A stretch of 64,000 nt of DNA from Gnetum montanum (GCA_015680685.1 MNCI01006555.1:525478-589477); one strand, 5' to 3'. Positions 46,501 through 57,637 are shown, numbered from the stretch's first letter. Program-made: numbers and translations. The notes: generated by a model from the sequence alone, not told the origin.

Positions 46501-48359
46501 AGGGGGAGGCATCTCATTGCAGAAATTGTAAAGACCAAGCTACAATGTAAGAGATCTCGTCCTGTCGAAGAGACTCCCCGCATAGATGAAGGGAAAGGGA
46601 AGAAACTACGAATCAAAGTTTGCAAAGTGTAACCCCCAGTTGGTGAGTATGCCAAACTTGTTTTTTTAGCATAGCACTTGTTACACTGTGCCACGCTATA
46701 TAGTCTCACGTAGCGTAGCACTTGTTTCAAGTCAGGATATTTTGCTAACTATGATTATGTTCTATGAGGAGTAGAAGAAGAAAGGGAAGAAGAGGTTTTG
46801 GCTCATAGAGCAAGGGAACCTACTGAAGAGCAGGAAGAAGAGACCTTAGTAGTGGAAGAAGAGGCCCCTATTGATGAGGGAAAGGCCCCTGTCGATGACC
46901 GCTTCGCAGAATGTGCTTCGATGCCTAAAAGGCAGATGAGTGTGGAAGATGCCACCATACCTTTGGGATAGCTGGAAAGAGAGGGGCTGTAATTGGATAT
47001 TGGTGAGTTTGACCAATTTCTTAATAGTTTCTTGATGGGAGATCCCCCCACTATCACTCCTGAGGGTTTTTTGGGTAGGAGCTTTGCACTGTTATGTCAT
47101 TTTCATCAGCTTTGTTGTTATCCTCTCTACTGTGGCTAACATGTTTATTATGCAGTGGACATCACCGTTGATGCCCTTGACCCTTCTTCTTCCATTTGTC
47201 TTTGTCCCTAGACCAAGATCCTTGACAAATTCACCTTCATTGAGGGAGTGGTTGATGACATGATCAATCGCTTAAAGCAGATCGATCCCTAGATCGGTAC
47301 ACTATAATTGCTACGTTAGGTTGTTGCAGGTGTTACTTCCCCCATTTTTTTGTGTCACTGTGACAAATGTTCTTCCATGCATGATAGCCTCTCATCTCAA
47401 GTGGGACCCTCAACAGGCTGTTGAGGTTGACACTGTGCCCAAACTTTCGCCAGAGATGACTGAGGTACCTCGTCACATTTATGACGAAGTGAGTAAATGT
47501 GCGTTGTACTCAGCACACTCCTTATGGAAGTGTAGGCACATGAACGAGGACCTTTGGAAGAGGCTACAGAAGCTCGAGAAAGAGAAGACTAACCTAACTA
47601 CGAAGGTGAAGGATCTCTAATCTAGGAATGAATTCCTATTGGCTCACAACATCGATGATGGTAGTTGGCGCATAACTATGATTGACTATGCCAGATACTG
47701 GAAAGTTGTACAAAAAAATAACCAGGCCAGTCACGAAATTATTGAACAACATATGCAAATGGATCTCCTAGCACAGAAGAACTAGGACTAGAAAGATTAT
47801 AGCCCCCAAGGTTTACAAATGGGGGTAGCCATAGAAGAACCATAAACATATGTATAAGATGGAAAGTGCCGCCTATCGTAAATAGTATCGAGATGCTACT
47901 ATTGAATCACATACCGTTAAGATATTTCTTGATGTCATTGGTGCTTTCGATGCTTATGAGAAATTCATGCAACAAGTGACATTAAGTGAGTCTCCTGAAA
48001 GGGAGGTGACCCTACCTGCTGGGGAAACCACCACCGCCACTTTCTCCCCAAGACCACCCAGATGAACAGTGGTGGAAAAGGGGAAGGTTGCAGCAAGTGC
48101 TGACCTAGGAGAGAGAAATTGGGCCAACCTCACAGAGGAGGAGATCTTGCAATGTCTTGCGGCCATCATGGATCAAATACCCCCCGAAATGGATGTGGGG
48201 CCATGTCGGGTTAGTCACCTTTTGTTACGTTATGACTTATTTTGTAAGAGCTTTTATTATGTTTTGACTGACTATTTTATTTTCTACCTTATGTAGAATC
48301 TGAATGAAGATGCAGAACCTAGTGGGGTAGGAGACGGTGATGGAAATGAAGACCCATAG
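43579..48359 (+). pseudogene. Antisense multi-exon gene, best copy (in R3)
   Basis: Exons: 1 (about 43579-43694), 2 (44658-45107, 450 bp), 3 (45194-45468), 4 (45593-46642), 5 (46769-47074), 6 (47157-47296), 7 (47398-48208), 8 (48297-48359, ending GNEDP-stop), all with GT-AG introns. About 1,070 residues if intact. Exon 1 is basic (KHKGLAK). Exon 2 opens with a hydrophobic helix (LKSILIILELVGVLCYL). Exon 4 is the longest and best conserved, with FFKYGEVEEMKHWLCHGA, VIFEINEKLFVDLFSVPFDG and, near its end, IGNLLRGRHLIAEIV. Exon 5 is Glu-rich. Exon 7 has heptad-like charged helices (LWKRLQKLEKEKTNLTTKV) consistent with a coiled coil. Roughly 15 stops and one or two frameshifts, mostly C-to-T, so recently intact. 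The layout recalls plant transposon-borne accessory proteins, but I see no diagnostic motif. Confidence 0.82.
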
Positions 48360-48524
48360 TGTGAACGACACAAAATTGTATTATTATTTTTTGAATTCAA
48401 TTGATTTGCAAACGTTATTGATTAACATTGAATGAAGGAAAAAAGTGAAACAATTTATTTTATTTTCATTAATATATTTCATTTATTTTTTTATCCTTTT
48501 GGGCTCCTTAAGAGCCTCTTGTCG

Positions 48525-48705
48525 CTAGTTTTAGGCCATTTCAGCCATCGCTAGTTTTAGGCCATTTCGGGCCATTGTAGGGTGATAAAAAAATTGCCAT
48601 TTTTAGGCCTTAGTGGGCTACAATGGATAGTTTAGGGTCATTCTCGGCCATCGTAGGGTGATAATAAAAACATTTTTGCTAGTTTTAGGCTTTAGCGGGC
48701 CGTGG
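48525..48705 (+). repeat. Mini-hairpin array, gene-PR side, R3
   Basis: Five units of TAGTTTTAGGCCATTTCGGGCC type; arms GGCC/GGCC, one variant TAGGCC/GGGCTA. Confidence 0.8.
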
Positions 48706-48868
48706 TGTGATGCAAACAATGGACGTAATGTGAAAAACATAAACAATGAGGAAGATGCTAGCATAAAAAATGAATATGAAGTAAACAGTGTGATCATTGG
48801 ATGTATTGTTGATGCAAGTAGTAATCATGGTGGAAGCAGTGAAGTAGTTATGCTAACATAAGCAACGA

Positions 48869-49489
48869 TCATTCTCGCAGCTGCTTCCTAACCCATTGTG
48901 GGCTCGATGATATGTATGGCCAAGGGGCCTTGTTATGATACTCCTTTATGTCATCGTCTACTGTTTGAAAGGGCAGCTCAGCCCATGTTGCTTCTTCATT
49001 TGAACTAGTTTCAACTTGTTCAGGAGCTTTAGTTTGAATGGGGGTTCGGTCTTTAGAGATTTCAATCTTTGATCCTTGCTCCATTCCTACATTGTTTATG
49101 GCTCGAGGAGCCACTTCATCGCCATGAATTACCACTTCCCCTCCCGCATAGGGCAAGTGAATCTCCTGGTGTATTGGAGAGGAAAAAGCCCTCAATTGGG
49201 CCAACCATGATCTCTCTAGGATCGGGTTGAACCTAGACATTTCTTCTACCACTATGAATACTGTGCTTGTGGGGAACTGGTCCCCTGTCACAAAGTTGAT
49301 ACGCACAGTTCCTTTTACTAGCACACGTGCCCTGTTAAATGATTTTAAGAAGGATGTGGTCGTGGGCTTGATTTGATTGACCAAGCCCAATTTTTCCACT
49401 ATGGAAAAGAGGATGACATTAGTAGCGGCCCCATCATCAACATCTACCCTTCGGATCTTGCACTGACTGACCTGAATTGTGATGAACAT
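48869..49489 (-). pseudogene. Retropepsin region of R3
   Basis: 206 codons open. Order: MFITIQVSQCKIRRVDV, active-site turn DDGAATNVI, VEKLGL, a VLVKGTVRINFV strand, PILERSWLAQLRA (a decayed ILGRxWL), then LPYAGGEVVIHGDEVA. The second residue of the D-[ST]-G triad is Asp, shared with R-delta and therefore ancestral in the family rather than a lesion of this copy. The C-terminus ends at a stop at 48869 close to the array. Gag continues upstream to 49788. Confidence 0.8.
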
Positions 49490-49788
49490 GGGTGTTGTTG
49501 TTACCTGACCCTTTTCAGGGTCATGCTTAATGGACTCATCAGGGAATGTTAACTGAGATGGCTATGGTTCCTTGGCTGTAGAGGGAAGCATAATAGTGTG
49601 AATCACTTTCTCCTCTTTCGGCATTTTTTTGTCGACTGGTATGGATGTTAACATGTGAACCATGGCCTCGTGATGCATAGTAGAAGTCATTAGCAAGTCA
49701 TATAGGCTCAAAGTTGTGTTTTTCTATTTTAGAGCCTATTTAACTTGGGTGAGGGCATTGAACAGATCCTGCCCACCATCTTGCCTAT
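49490..49788 (-). pseudogene. gag edge of R3
   Basis: Short degenerate gag-protease linker colinear with R2 at 31770-32020, cut at 49788 by the LTR of R4. The pentamer before the insertion is CCTAT. Confidence 0.6.
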
Positions 49789-50420
49789 TGTAGTGATCAA
49801 AAATGTCGGTGGTTGGAAAACACCAAGAGGTCATCGGTCGGAAAATCCTAACCCTGCATCCATGTGAGTGCTATGCTGGATAAAATGGAAGCCGGGTGCC
49901 CTGAATGGTTTGGTCGATCAGATAGGAACTTAGTCAGTGTCACTTAACCTTTTGTAAACATCGTTTTCAGAAACAATGCTTACATTGCAAGATAATTATT
50001 ATTAAATGCGATGAAGCAAAGAAACGATGTAAAATGCAATGATAAACAGGAAAATAAAGCAAACTAGAGTTAAGAAATGCATCGCTTCAAGATTACAGCT
50101 TTGCTTTGTCAAGGTGGATACAATCGTTTGCGCAACACTGGGAAGCATAGAGATCCCAAAAGTAACCGGGATGTTCAAAACAAGCCAACTGTGCACTTGA
50201 ATGTGGACTTAAGAGCCAATAATGCAAATGCTACCAAGCCAACTTGTCAACCGGGGATTTGTTTTTTCCCACCCTTTGCACAAATTTGCTAACCAACAAT
50301 TTCCAAAACACCAGAATTGCCAATTTTCCAACAAAAAATGATAACAATGCTCAAAATTGCCAACCAAATTTGCCAACAACCCCAAAATTTTTCCAACTCT
50401 TTAAGGGTTGCTCGTCAAGG

Positions 50421-50429
50421 TATTTATAG
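50421..50429 (-). promoter_or_regulatory. TATA box, R4 3' LTR
   Basis: CTATAAATA on the minus strand. Confidence 0.45.
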
Positions 50430-50619
50430 GGCTAGAAGGATGTAAGAAATGAGGCCTAGATGACACATATCCTGGACCCACAAGATGTTTACATGTCCAT
50501 GCTACATGAGCATGCAAAGCTAGTCATGCACCTGTCATGCTGCAATTACGTTGTCGGAACTGGAGATGCTGGGATCAGGTGTGCCAACGATGCAGACAAG
50601 GAGTGAAGCACACTGATGT

Positions 50620-51290
50620 AGCATAGCTGCTTACTATGTTGTGCTACGCTATGGAGTGTAACATGTTGGTGTAGTGTAGCTGCTTGCTATGCTGTTCTAT
50701 GCTATGTAGCATAGCATAGCGTAGCCACCAACTCGAAGAAGAAATTTGTGTTGGAGTTAATTGCATGTGCTAGAAGCCTTTGAAGTGTTTTGGCTAGTTC
50801 TGTATGTTTGCTATGCTATGCTACACTATGTAACATAGCATAGCATAGCAGCTTGTTTTAACTGTGATTTGCACTGAAGTTGAAATCATTTACTTGAAGC
50901 TTGATCATGTTAACAACTGCAACTGCATCTTGCTAATCTTGTACTTGAGGCATCTTTTATTTTTTTTTCTTGCATCATCGCTATGCTGTGCTATGCTATG
51001 TAGCGTAGCATAGTGTAGTAGCCAACATAGCCTAATTTTTGTTCAATTCACCATTTTTTGATGAGAAGCTCTGCTAAGGACTTGAAGTTGAACAAGGTAA
51101 CTAGTTTTGAAGGCGGAAGTGCTTGCTGGGTGCAATTGGGATCACTCGGTAAGTTGGGACTTTCTATTTTTCCTTTGCTACATTGTGCTACACTGTGTAG
51201 CATAGCATAGCATAGCATTTCATCTTGTAATAGTTTGTTCACCTGAGCAACTATCTTATAAGGCTTGCTATGCTACATAGCGTAGCAAAT
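50620..51290. repeat. Palindrome cluster in U3 of R4
   Basis: Six imperfect palindromes of about 24-44 bp composed of GCTATGCTA and its complement around a TGTAGC/CATAGC centre, roughly 50-200 bp apart. Confidence 0.75.
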
Positions 51291-51578
51291 GTTTTGACTA
51301 GAAAACTTGTCGAACTATTTCATGCATCCTAAGCACCATCGAAAACCCTAAGCATGGTTTCTGAACAAACTGTTAGCCTGGAAAAACATCTAGGTGGGCA
51401 GGCTAGAGAGTCCATCGGGCCTACCAGCTCTGGAGGTAGAAAAATTACCAAACTGAATAGTCTAAACTTAGTGCATTCATTTTTTCCAAACTGTTATGAG
51501 GCTCCAGTTGTGGAAATGTTTGCCTCATTTTCAAAACCCTGGTGAAGAAAGAGTGTCTTGAAATTTTAGGGTGTTTCA

Positions 51579-51655
51579 TTTGCCCCTCTTTGTCAACGTT
51601 TGGAGGATAGGCCCGAGAGACACCGACAAAGAATATGAAACACCACAACAAATTA
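51579..51655 (-). other. Polypurine tract and junction hairpin, R4
   Basis: Minus strand AAAGAGGGGCAAA before TGAAACACC. Outer arms GGTGTTT/AAACACC, inner arms CTTTGTC/GACAAAG. Confidence 0.8.
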
Positions 51656-51659
51656 GATG

Positions 51660-52955
51660 CTAACCTTGCTCTTCTATAATCTTCAAGATGTTGCTCAGCT
51701 ATGCTTGAGAGTGCTACATTGGTTATGCGGGGAAAAGGGAAAGGTTAAGCAGGGGAAAGAACGTTCAGGAAAGAGGTAAAGATGAAACTTAGCAGGATCC
51801 CTTATCGGAATGCTTGTGAGGGAGTTTTTTGTATGATTATCTTTTCTTTTATTGACCTTCAACCTCTCATTAGAATGCTTAGAGAGGGTGATTGCAAAAC
51901 AACCTATGTGCCATTCATTTTAGGCACGCTTTTTTTCTGTGAGCTTTGCTCTTTTATGCTTTTTTTGTGTTGTTTTGTTGTTTACATTCACAAACAACCT
52001 TGTTATTGTAGGATAGGTTTTTCTTTCCTGGGACAAGTTGTGTTACATCCACATGGGGCCTTAACCTACCTACAAGTGCTTCCCATGCGGTGAGCTATGT
52101 TATGCACGTCATGGACTTTGCGGTTGAGTATACAAGAGGGCTTCACAAGTAGTAGGAAAAATCGTAAAAGAGGTGAGAGTGAGAATTGTGGGTGTAAGGA
52201 ACGAGGTAAAGAAGGTTAAGGGTGAGGGCAGGATATGCACTCTGAAGTAGCCACGCTAGTCAAGAAAAACACCTTGTAACGATGTAGTGTCTAGTTGCTA
52301 TGGCGAAACGCACCTTTGATAGACACCCCTCCAGCACCCATCCTGCAAACACAACAGAGAGAAAACTAGAAGAAACAACCATGATGCAAAATGAAGGAAA
52401 AGTTCTTGCTTGCTTTGAACGCTTTTGGAACAATAGATGTTGTTGCTGAGCCATTTTATGTCCAAACCATAAAGGCTAGCAACAGTTTTGGTAGCATTTG
52501 CATGGAGAGGTTGGCACTAAGGAAGTTAGGAATTGCGGTGATGCGAATGCCCAAGAATCCATGCCCAAGGCAAAAATTATGTAGTTCAGCTATGAGATCG
52601 GCTACCCAACAGCTGAACATCTTTTGGGATCAAATGCCGGTGGGGATTAGAGGATAGCAACATTGTGGCTAGGCCACAATACTATTGGAACTCCAACAGT
52701 AGGCGCTGACCAGGGAAGCTACTGCCAAGCAATGAGCCATGGTGGCGGTATCTCCAGAGAATCAGCAAGATGTCATAACACATCTTTGGAGGATTAGCAA
52801 GATGCCAGGGGTAGTGGCAGTGCAGATGTTCCCGAGGGTGTTTTCTTAACATCATGAACTACATTCGGGAACTGCAATGTCCCATCTCGTGTTGGCGATG
52901 TGCATGCTCGCTTATTTGATGAGTCATGATGCATGCTGGGGACATGTTGCAAACC
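51660..52955. other. 3' noncoding region of R4
   Basis: No supported gene. The splice-acceptor-like site on the minus strand is at 52342/52343 (TTTTCTCTCTGTTGTGTTTG then CAG and GATG). Confidence 0.55.
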
Positions 52956-52959
52956 TAGT

Positions 52960-53470
52960 TTAAGGTCTCATCAAACCATGGTTCACTAGTTTAAGGTCAT
53001 AGCAGACCGTAATGCTAGTTTAGAGTCCCAGTAGACTACTGTGCTAGTTTATCATCATAGCAGACGGTAGTTGTGCTATTTTAATGTCCTAGCAGACCAC
53101 AACCCTAGTTTAATGTTGTAGCGGATGGTGGCTATGCTATTTTAATGTCCTAGCAGACCATAGTGCTAGTTTAACATCATAGCGAATGGTGGATAGGCTA
53201 GTTTAAAGTTGTAGCAGACCATTTGTGCCAGTTTAACATCATAGTAGATGTGCTTTGTCAGTTTTACGTCATGGCAGATAGTTTGTGCCAGTTTATAGTT
53301 ATAGCAGGCTACCTTTGCTAGTTTTACATCGTAGCAAACAATCTATGCTAGTTTTATGTCATAGCAGACAAGATTTGCCAGTTTTACATGGTAGCAGACA
53401 TGGTGAAGCTTTACCAGTTTTACATTGTAGCGGATGTTCGTTTGCTAGGTTTATGTTGTAGCAGACGATC
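52960..53470 (+). repeat. Mini-hairpin array, INT-LTR side, R4
   Basis: The longest array: about 14 units, 30-45 bp apart, e.g. GTTTAAGGTCATAGCAGACC (arms GGTC/GACC) and GTTTAGAGTCCCAGTAGACT (AGTC/GACT). The right-hand part drifts to GTTTTACATCGTAGCAGAC. Confidence 0.88.
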
Positions 53471-53488
53471 ACTTACATTGCTCGTGCT

Positions 53489-54870
53489 TTAGATGTAGTA
53501 TGGCTTGATATATGAATGATTCATAGGATTTTTGAACTTGTTGGTGTCCATGTCAACCAACTTGAATGCCCCATTCCCAAAGGCTTTTGTGACCATGTAT
53601 GGACCTTCCTAGTTTGCTGAGAATTTGTTCATATGCTCATGGATAGCCTTGAGAACAAGATCTCCCTTCTGTATTGGCCATTGATGTAGATTTGCATGAT
53701 GTTTCTGCCACTGCTTATTTTGATAATGCTCTATGTGACCTAGTGTTTGTGCACACTCCTCCTCTATTGAGTCAAGGTCAATGATCCTCAACTTATTATT
53801 CTGGGCTTCGTTCATGACATTCAATAGGATCGTTCAGAGTGATGGCACCTACAACTTAAGAGGTAACACTGCTTCAGATCCATAAACAAGACTATAAGGT
53901 GTCTTACCTGTTGCAGTCCTCCATGTCATCCTGTAAGTCCATAGCACATAGACGATTTGCTCATGTCATCACCTCTTGCTATTGTTAAGCATTTTCTTCA
54001 GAAAATTGATGATGGACTTGTTTGTAGACTCTACTTGTCCATTTGCCTACAGGTAGTATGATGAGGAGAACGATTGCTTAATGCCAAGATTTTTGCAGAA
54101 GGTTTTGGTTTCCGCACTACTGAACTGTGGTCTATTGTTGATCACAATAGTCATGGGAAGTCCAAACCTTGTCACAATGTTGTCTAAGATGAAGTGGCAA
54201 ACCTACTAAGATGTAGTCTTCCTTAGGGAAATAGCCTCTACCCACTTAGTAAAATACTTAGTGGTGGTGATGATGAAGGTATGCCCTGTGGAAGACCTAG
54301 GTGTAATAGGTCCTATGATGTCTAGTCCCCATCGCTGGAAAGGCCACGTGANCGTAATAGGTCCTATGATGTCTAGTCCCCATCGCTAGAAAGGCCACGT
54401 GATCTATGTCGTATGTAATTCTGTAGGTGAAACGTGTATGAGATTTGCGTATCTTTGGCACGTATCACAGGTCTTGACTTGGCCAGGCGATCATGCTCCA
54501 TGTGAGACCAGTAGTACCCTAGGCACCTGATCTTTACAGCCATGGCCCTAGGTACTATGTGTCCACCACACAGTCCCTCATGTACTTCATTAATTACCTT
54601 CTGCACTTGCTCCTCATTTACGCATGCCAACAATATCCCATCATAAGAGATTTTGCATAGGGCGTTGTCTCCCATGAGCACATATTTCCGAGCACACTTG
54701 TGAATCGCATCCCTCTTGGTAGATGTCAATCGTCTTGGGGGCTCGCCATGTTGCAGGTAGGATTTAATGTTGGAGTACCACTCCTGGGTATCTGCAGAGC
54801 TAACAGAGGCTACATGTACCACTTGAATGATAGGCTCCACACACTCAGTGATCGAGGCTGGCAAACTTGA
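53489..54870 (-). pseudogene. Integrase of R4
   Basis: Ends KPYYI-stop at 53489. Zinc-finger region near 54600-54450: GGHIVPRAMAVKIRCLGYYW, the usual lead-in to the CxxC pair. The second catalytic region is read as INNRPQFSS, so the Asp of TDNG is Asn. The third is NGQVESTNK with Glu kept. It is interrupted at 54352 by a single N with a 50-bp direct duplication on either side (an assembly join). Several stops. Confidence 0.75.
54302..54402. other. Assembly join: 50-bp duplication around one N
   Basis: 54302-54351 and 54353-54402 are the same sequence with two mismatches, separated by N at 54352. This is typical of two overlapping contig ends left unmerged, and it falsely adds about 51 bp to integrase. 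Confidence 0.85.
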
Positions 54871-56938
54871 GAACAAGTGTGGTGGCATGTTTAATGCCAG
54901 GGTGGCCAGCAAATCTACTATGGATTTCTTTGCATGGCACGTGTTGCACGTATGTAGTTGCAAACTATTTGAGCAAGGTTTTTGCTAGGTTACAATAGGG
55001 TTGCAAGTATGTAGCTTTGTAGGTGTAGACCTCGGTGATTTGATTCACAACCAGTTGTGAATCTCCGCGAATCACCATGTGTTATATGCATAATGCTTGG
55101 GTAGCTAAGAGGCCCTTGAGTAACCCTTTGTACTTTGCCATATTGTTAGTACAAGGGAGCATAAAATGATAAAAAAAAGGTTGCATTTCCCTAGAGGGCA
55201 ACGTAATGATGGTAGCTACACTACCCCCTTGTGTGGTCGAGGCATTGTCGAAATGTAAAGTAGCCTCAAGATGTGGCAGGACGGCGTTGATAGTGCTAAC
55301 ATGCTCATCAGGGAATTTAGGGTCTATGATCACTTGGTCATCGACGGGTGAGGTCGTAAGTTGCATTGTTATAGCTTGACCTTTCATCGAAAATTGGCTT
55401 ACATAATGTAAATCAAATTCCACTATTATTTCTTTCCACTAGGTTATCTTGCTACTTTCATACAGGTTGTTTGTGATAGCCCAAAGTATGTTGCTCTTGC
55501 AAATAATGTTAATCTTTCTATGAAATAGGTAGTGCCTTTACTTCTTCAATGCAAACACTAAGGCAAGGTAGTTTCTCTCCACCTCATTGTATTTTTCCTC
55601 ATATGCTATCAGTGCATGACTTAGGTAGTACATTGATATCTCAAAACCATCATCTCATTTCTGACATAACAGTGCCGTGATAGATGTATCCAAGATGGCA
55701 AGGTAGATGAAGAAAGGCTTATCCCTCTATGGTGGGTAAATAGTTGGGAGGTGCAAAAGCTCTTTCTTCATATCATCAAAGGCTTGTGGGCATTGAGTTG
55801 TCCATTTGAAGTTAACTCCTTTCTTTAGAAGATGTTGCATAGGGTGTAACTTGTCAATCAACTTTGCTATAAACCTTCTAATAAACTGTACTCTACGCTG
55901 TAGCCCACGTAGTTCTTTAAGGTTTGTAGGAGGTGCCAGGTTTATGATGGCCATAACTTTGTTAAGGTCCACTTGTATTGTAGCCTCCAATACTACAAAC
56001 CCTAACATGCGTCCAGTTTTCACCCCGAAGACACACTTTTTTAGGTTGAGACATAAATCATGCATTTGGAAATGTTTGTGGACTACACCTAGATCGTGGG
56101 GATGAATAGTGGCCTCTTTCGATTTGACTGCTATATCATCCATGTAGTCATTCAACATTTCTAGGATGTAGTTGCTAAAGATGTAAGTCATGGCTCTTTG
56201 GTAGGTTGCTCCAGCGTTTTTGAGCCCGAAAGACGTCATAGTGTAACAAAAGGTCTCCCATGGAGTCGTGAAGGTTGTTGTTAACTGATGCTTTGGGTTG
56301 ATGCGAATTTGGTTGTAGCTGAAGAAGTCATCCATGAAGGATACCAGAGCATGACCAACTGTAGTGTCTATATAGATACGTATCCCTCTCGTTTTCTTAG
56401 AAACCATGATAATGTTTGATACCCATTCCGAGTAATCAATTGTCAGGATGAAACCAACTTGATACAGCTTGGTGATTTCATCCTGTACGGCTAGTGTAAT
56501 CTTTTGTTTAACCTTGCGAGCCTTCTGCTTAACTACTTTCAGGTGTAGGTCTAGGACAATGTTGTGTTATATCAACCTCGGATCTAAACCTAGCATGTCA
56601 TTGTATGACCACGCGAAGAATTCAATGTTATCCTGTAGAATTTTGGCTACATCTTTGTGCATCTGTGAATCTAGGAGGGAACTAAGTTTCAACATTTTTA
56701 TCTCCCTCCTAGATGTGGTCACAGGCGTTTTGATGAGAGGATCCTTAGTTACATCCCCAACCTCTAAATCTAGGGCTTGGACCAGATGCTCAAGCTAGTT
56801 TGGGGATTCTTCTAAGGATGCTATGGTGCTAACTGTGGGTGATTCCTAGTCTATTAACTCTAGGTTCAGTTGTCTCGCGAGTTCACCATGTGGACCTATT
56901 AAAGCTAAAGTTGAAGAGAGATCATGATGGATTTCCAT
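54871..56938 (-). pseudogene. RT, RNase H and aRNase H of R4
   Basis: Starts at the ATG at 56938 (MEIHHDLSS). Pre-RT segment, then an RT frame open for 226 codons (56407-55727) with FMDDFFSYNQIRI, GLKNAGATYQ, LNDYMDDIAVKSK (YMDD box intact) and LRGLQRRVQFIRRFI. Between IRIYIDT and VGHALVSF about 23 residues present in R5 are missing, an in-frame deletion within the RT fingers. RNase H 1 is at about 55720-55370. The aRNase H runs from LHFDNAST (55240; Asp-Asn where R5 has Asp-Gly), through NNMAKYKGLL (the catalytic Glu changed to Lys), to about 54880. Confidence 0.85.
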
Positions 56939-57079
56939 TCTCGCTTGACCTACCAAAATGAGATGAATGTCTAGTCAAGAGATACCTGTTTGTAATAATT
57001 ATGAATATTGAACATTTGCAAAGTGGTGATGAAATGTGAAAAATAGAAATGAGTATAAAGTATGATACAAAGCTTAAGA

Positions 57080-57255
57080 TTTGCCAATTTAAGGTCGTGG
57101 TGGACCGCCTGGAGGTAAAGATGCAAAACTGTGAGTGTAAAAATGCAAAACTGCTAATTTAATATCTTCACAAATTAGAGTGTTAGTTTAGAGTCATTGC
57201 AGACCACTAAAATGCAAGAGGTTTGAAGCTACTAGTTTAAGGTCTTTGCGAACTG
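57080..57255 (+). repeat. Mini-hairpin array, RT-gene side, R4
   Basis: Four units, the first AATTTAAGGTCGTGGTGGACC with perfect GGTC/GACC arms. Confidence 0.8.
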
Positions 57256-57406
57256 CTAACGAGATATTTTTATGAAGGCAAACAACTAGTTTGAAGCATG
57301 TCAAGGCTTTTTGCTCAGGCCCACCTTCCTTAATTCAAATAGTGCTACTACACTGTGGCGGGCATGCGGTGCTGCACGGAACACACCACATTAATCGAGG
57401 AGAGAG

Positions 57407-57472
57407 AATGACAAGTTTCCTTTTCATCATTATAGCTATAAATTGGGGTTTACCCCTGGTAAACTCGTCATT
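57407..57472 (+). promoter_or_regulatory. Promoter of the antisense gene, R4
   Basis: TATA box GCTATAAAT (57435-57443) between inverted arms AATGACAAGTTT (57407-57418) and AAACTCGTCATT (57461-57472, one mismatch). A 17-bp dyad GTTTACCCCTGGTAAAC (57448-57464) follows the TATA box and is perfect outside a 3-bp centre. Confidence 0.7.
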
Positions 57473-57578
57473 TCCACTGTAATAGCATAGAGCCCACATT
57501 CGGATCATAGAGCGATTATGCCAATTGAGAGCAAGGCGATTCAGTGTAGCAATGAAGAAAGAGTTGGCAAGTGAAACG

Positions 57579-57637
57579 ATGGCTCCTAGGAAAGAATGCA
57601 AACACCTGGCACTTGCCAAGGTCAATGAAGAGGAGGA
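57579..57637 (+). pseudogene. Antisense gene exon 1 fragment, R4
   Basis: ATG at 57579 opens MAPRKECKHLALAKVNEEED, about 140 bp after the TATA box, before R5 cuts it off. It aligns with exon 1 of R3 (KHKGLAKV), and it is undamaged as far as it goes. This is the best view of the protein's start: short, basic then acidic, without a signal peptide. Confidence 0.7.

Larger units (their letters stand above)
35745..49788 (-). mobile_element. R3: Tat-type element, 3' LTR to gag edge
   Basis: Right to left: gag edge and protease 49788-48869, array, antisense gene 48359-43430, array, pol 43041-39577, array, 3' noncoding region, polypurine tract, 3' LTR. The 5' part is displaced beyond the window by R4, which entered gag at 49788/49789. 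R3 entered the 5' LTR of R2. It holds the best complete copy of the antisense gene. Confidence 0.85.
49789..51578 (-). repeat. 3' LTR of R4 (subfamily 2)
   Basis: 1,790 bp, TGTAGTGATC to GGGTGTTTCA. TATA on the minus strand at 50421-50429. Six palindrome clusters in U3 (about 50620, 50670, 50810, 50985, 51180, 51265), for example GCTATGCTACATAGCGTAGC at 51265-51290. Confidence 0.88.
49789..57637 (-). mobile_element. R4: Tat-type element, 3' LTR to first exon of its antisense gene
   Basis: Contains 3' LTR, polypurine tract, 3' noncoding region, array, integrase, RNases H, RT, array, antisense promoter and exon 1. R5 entered exon 1 at 57637/57638, so the remaining exons, protease, gag and 5' LTR of R4 should lie to the right of the window. 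Confidence 0.85.

Noticed and set aside
43579-48359. Antisense gene as a plant mobile domain protein or a transposase
   Set aside because: No DDE/DDD triad, zinc ribbon or recognisable mobile-domain motif could be pointed to; left unassigned.
52960-53470. CRISPR-like look of the regularly spaced repeats
   Set aside because: Plant retrotransposon context, degenerate units, variable spacing, no unique equal-length spacers.
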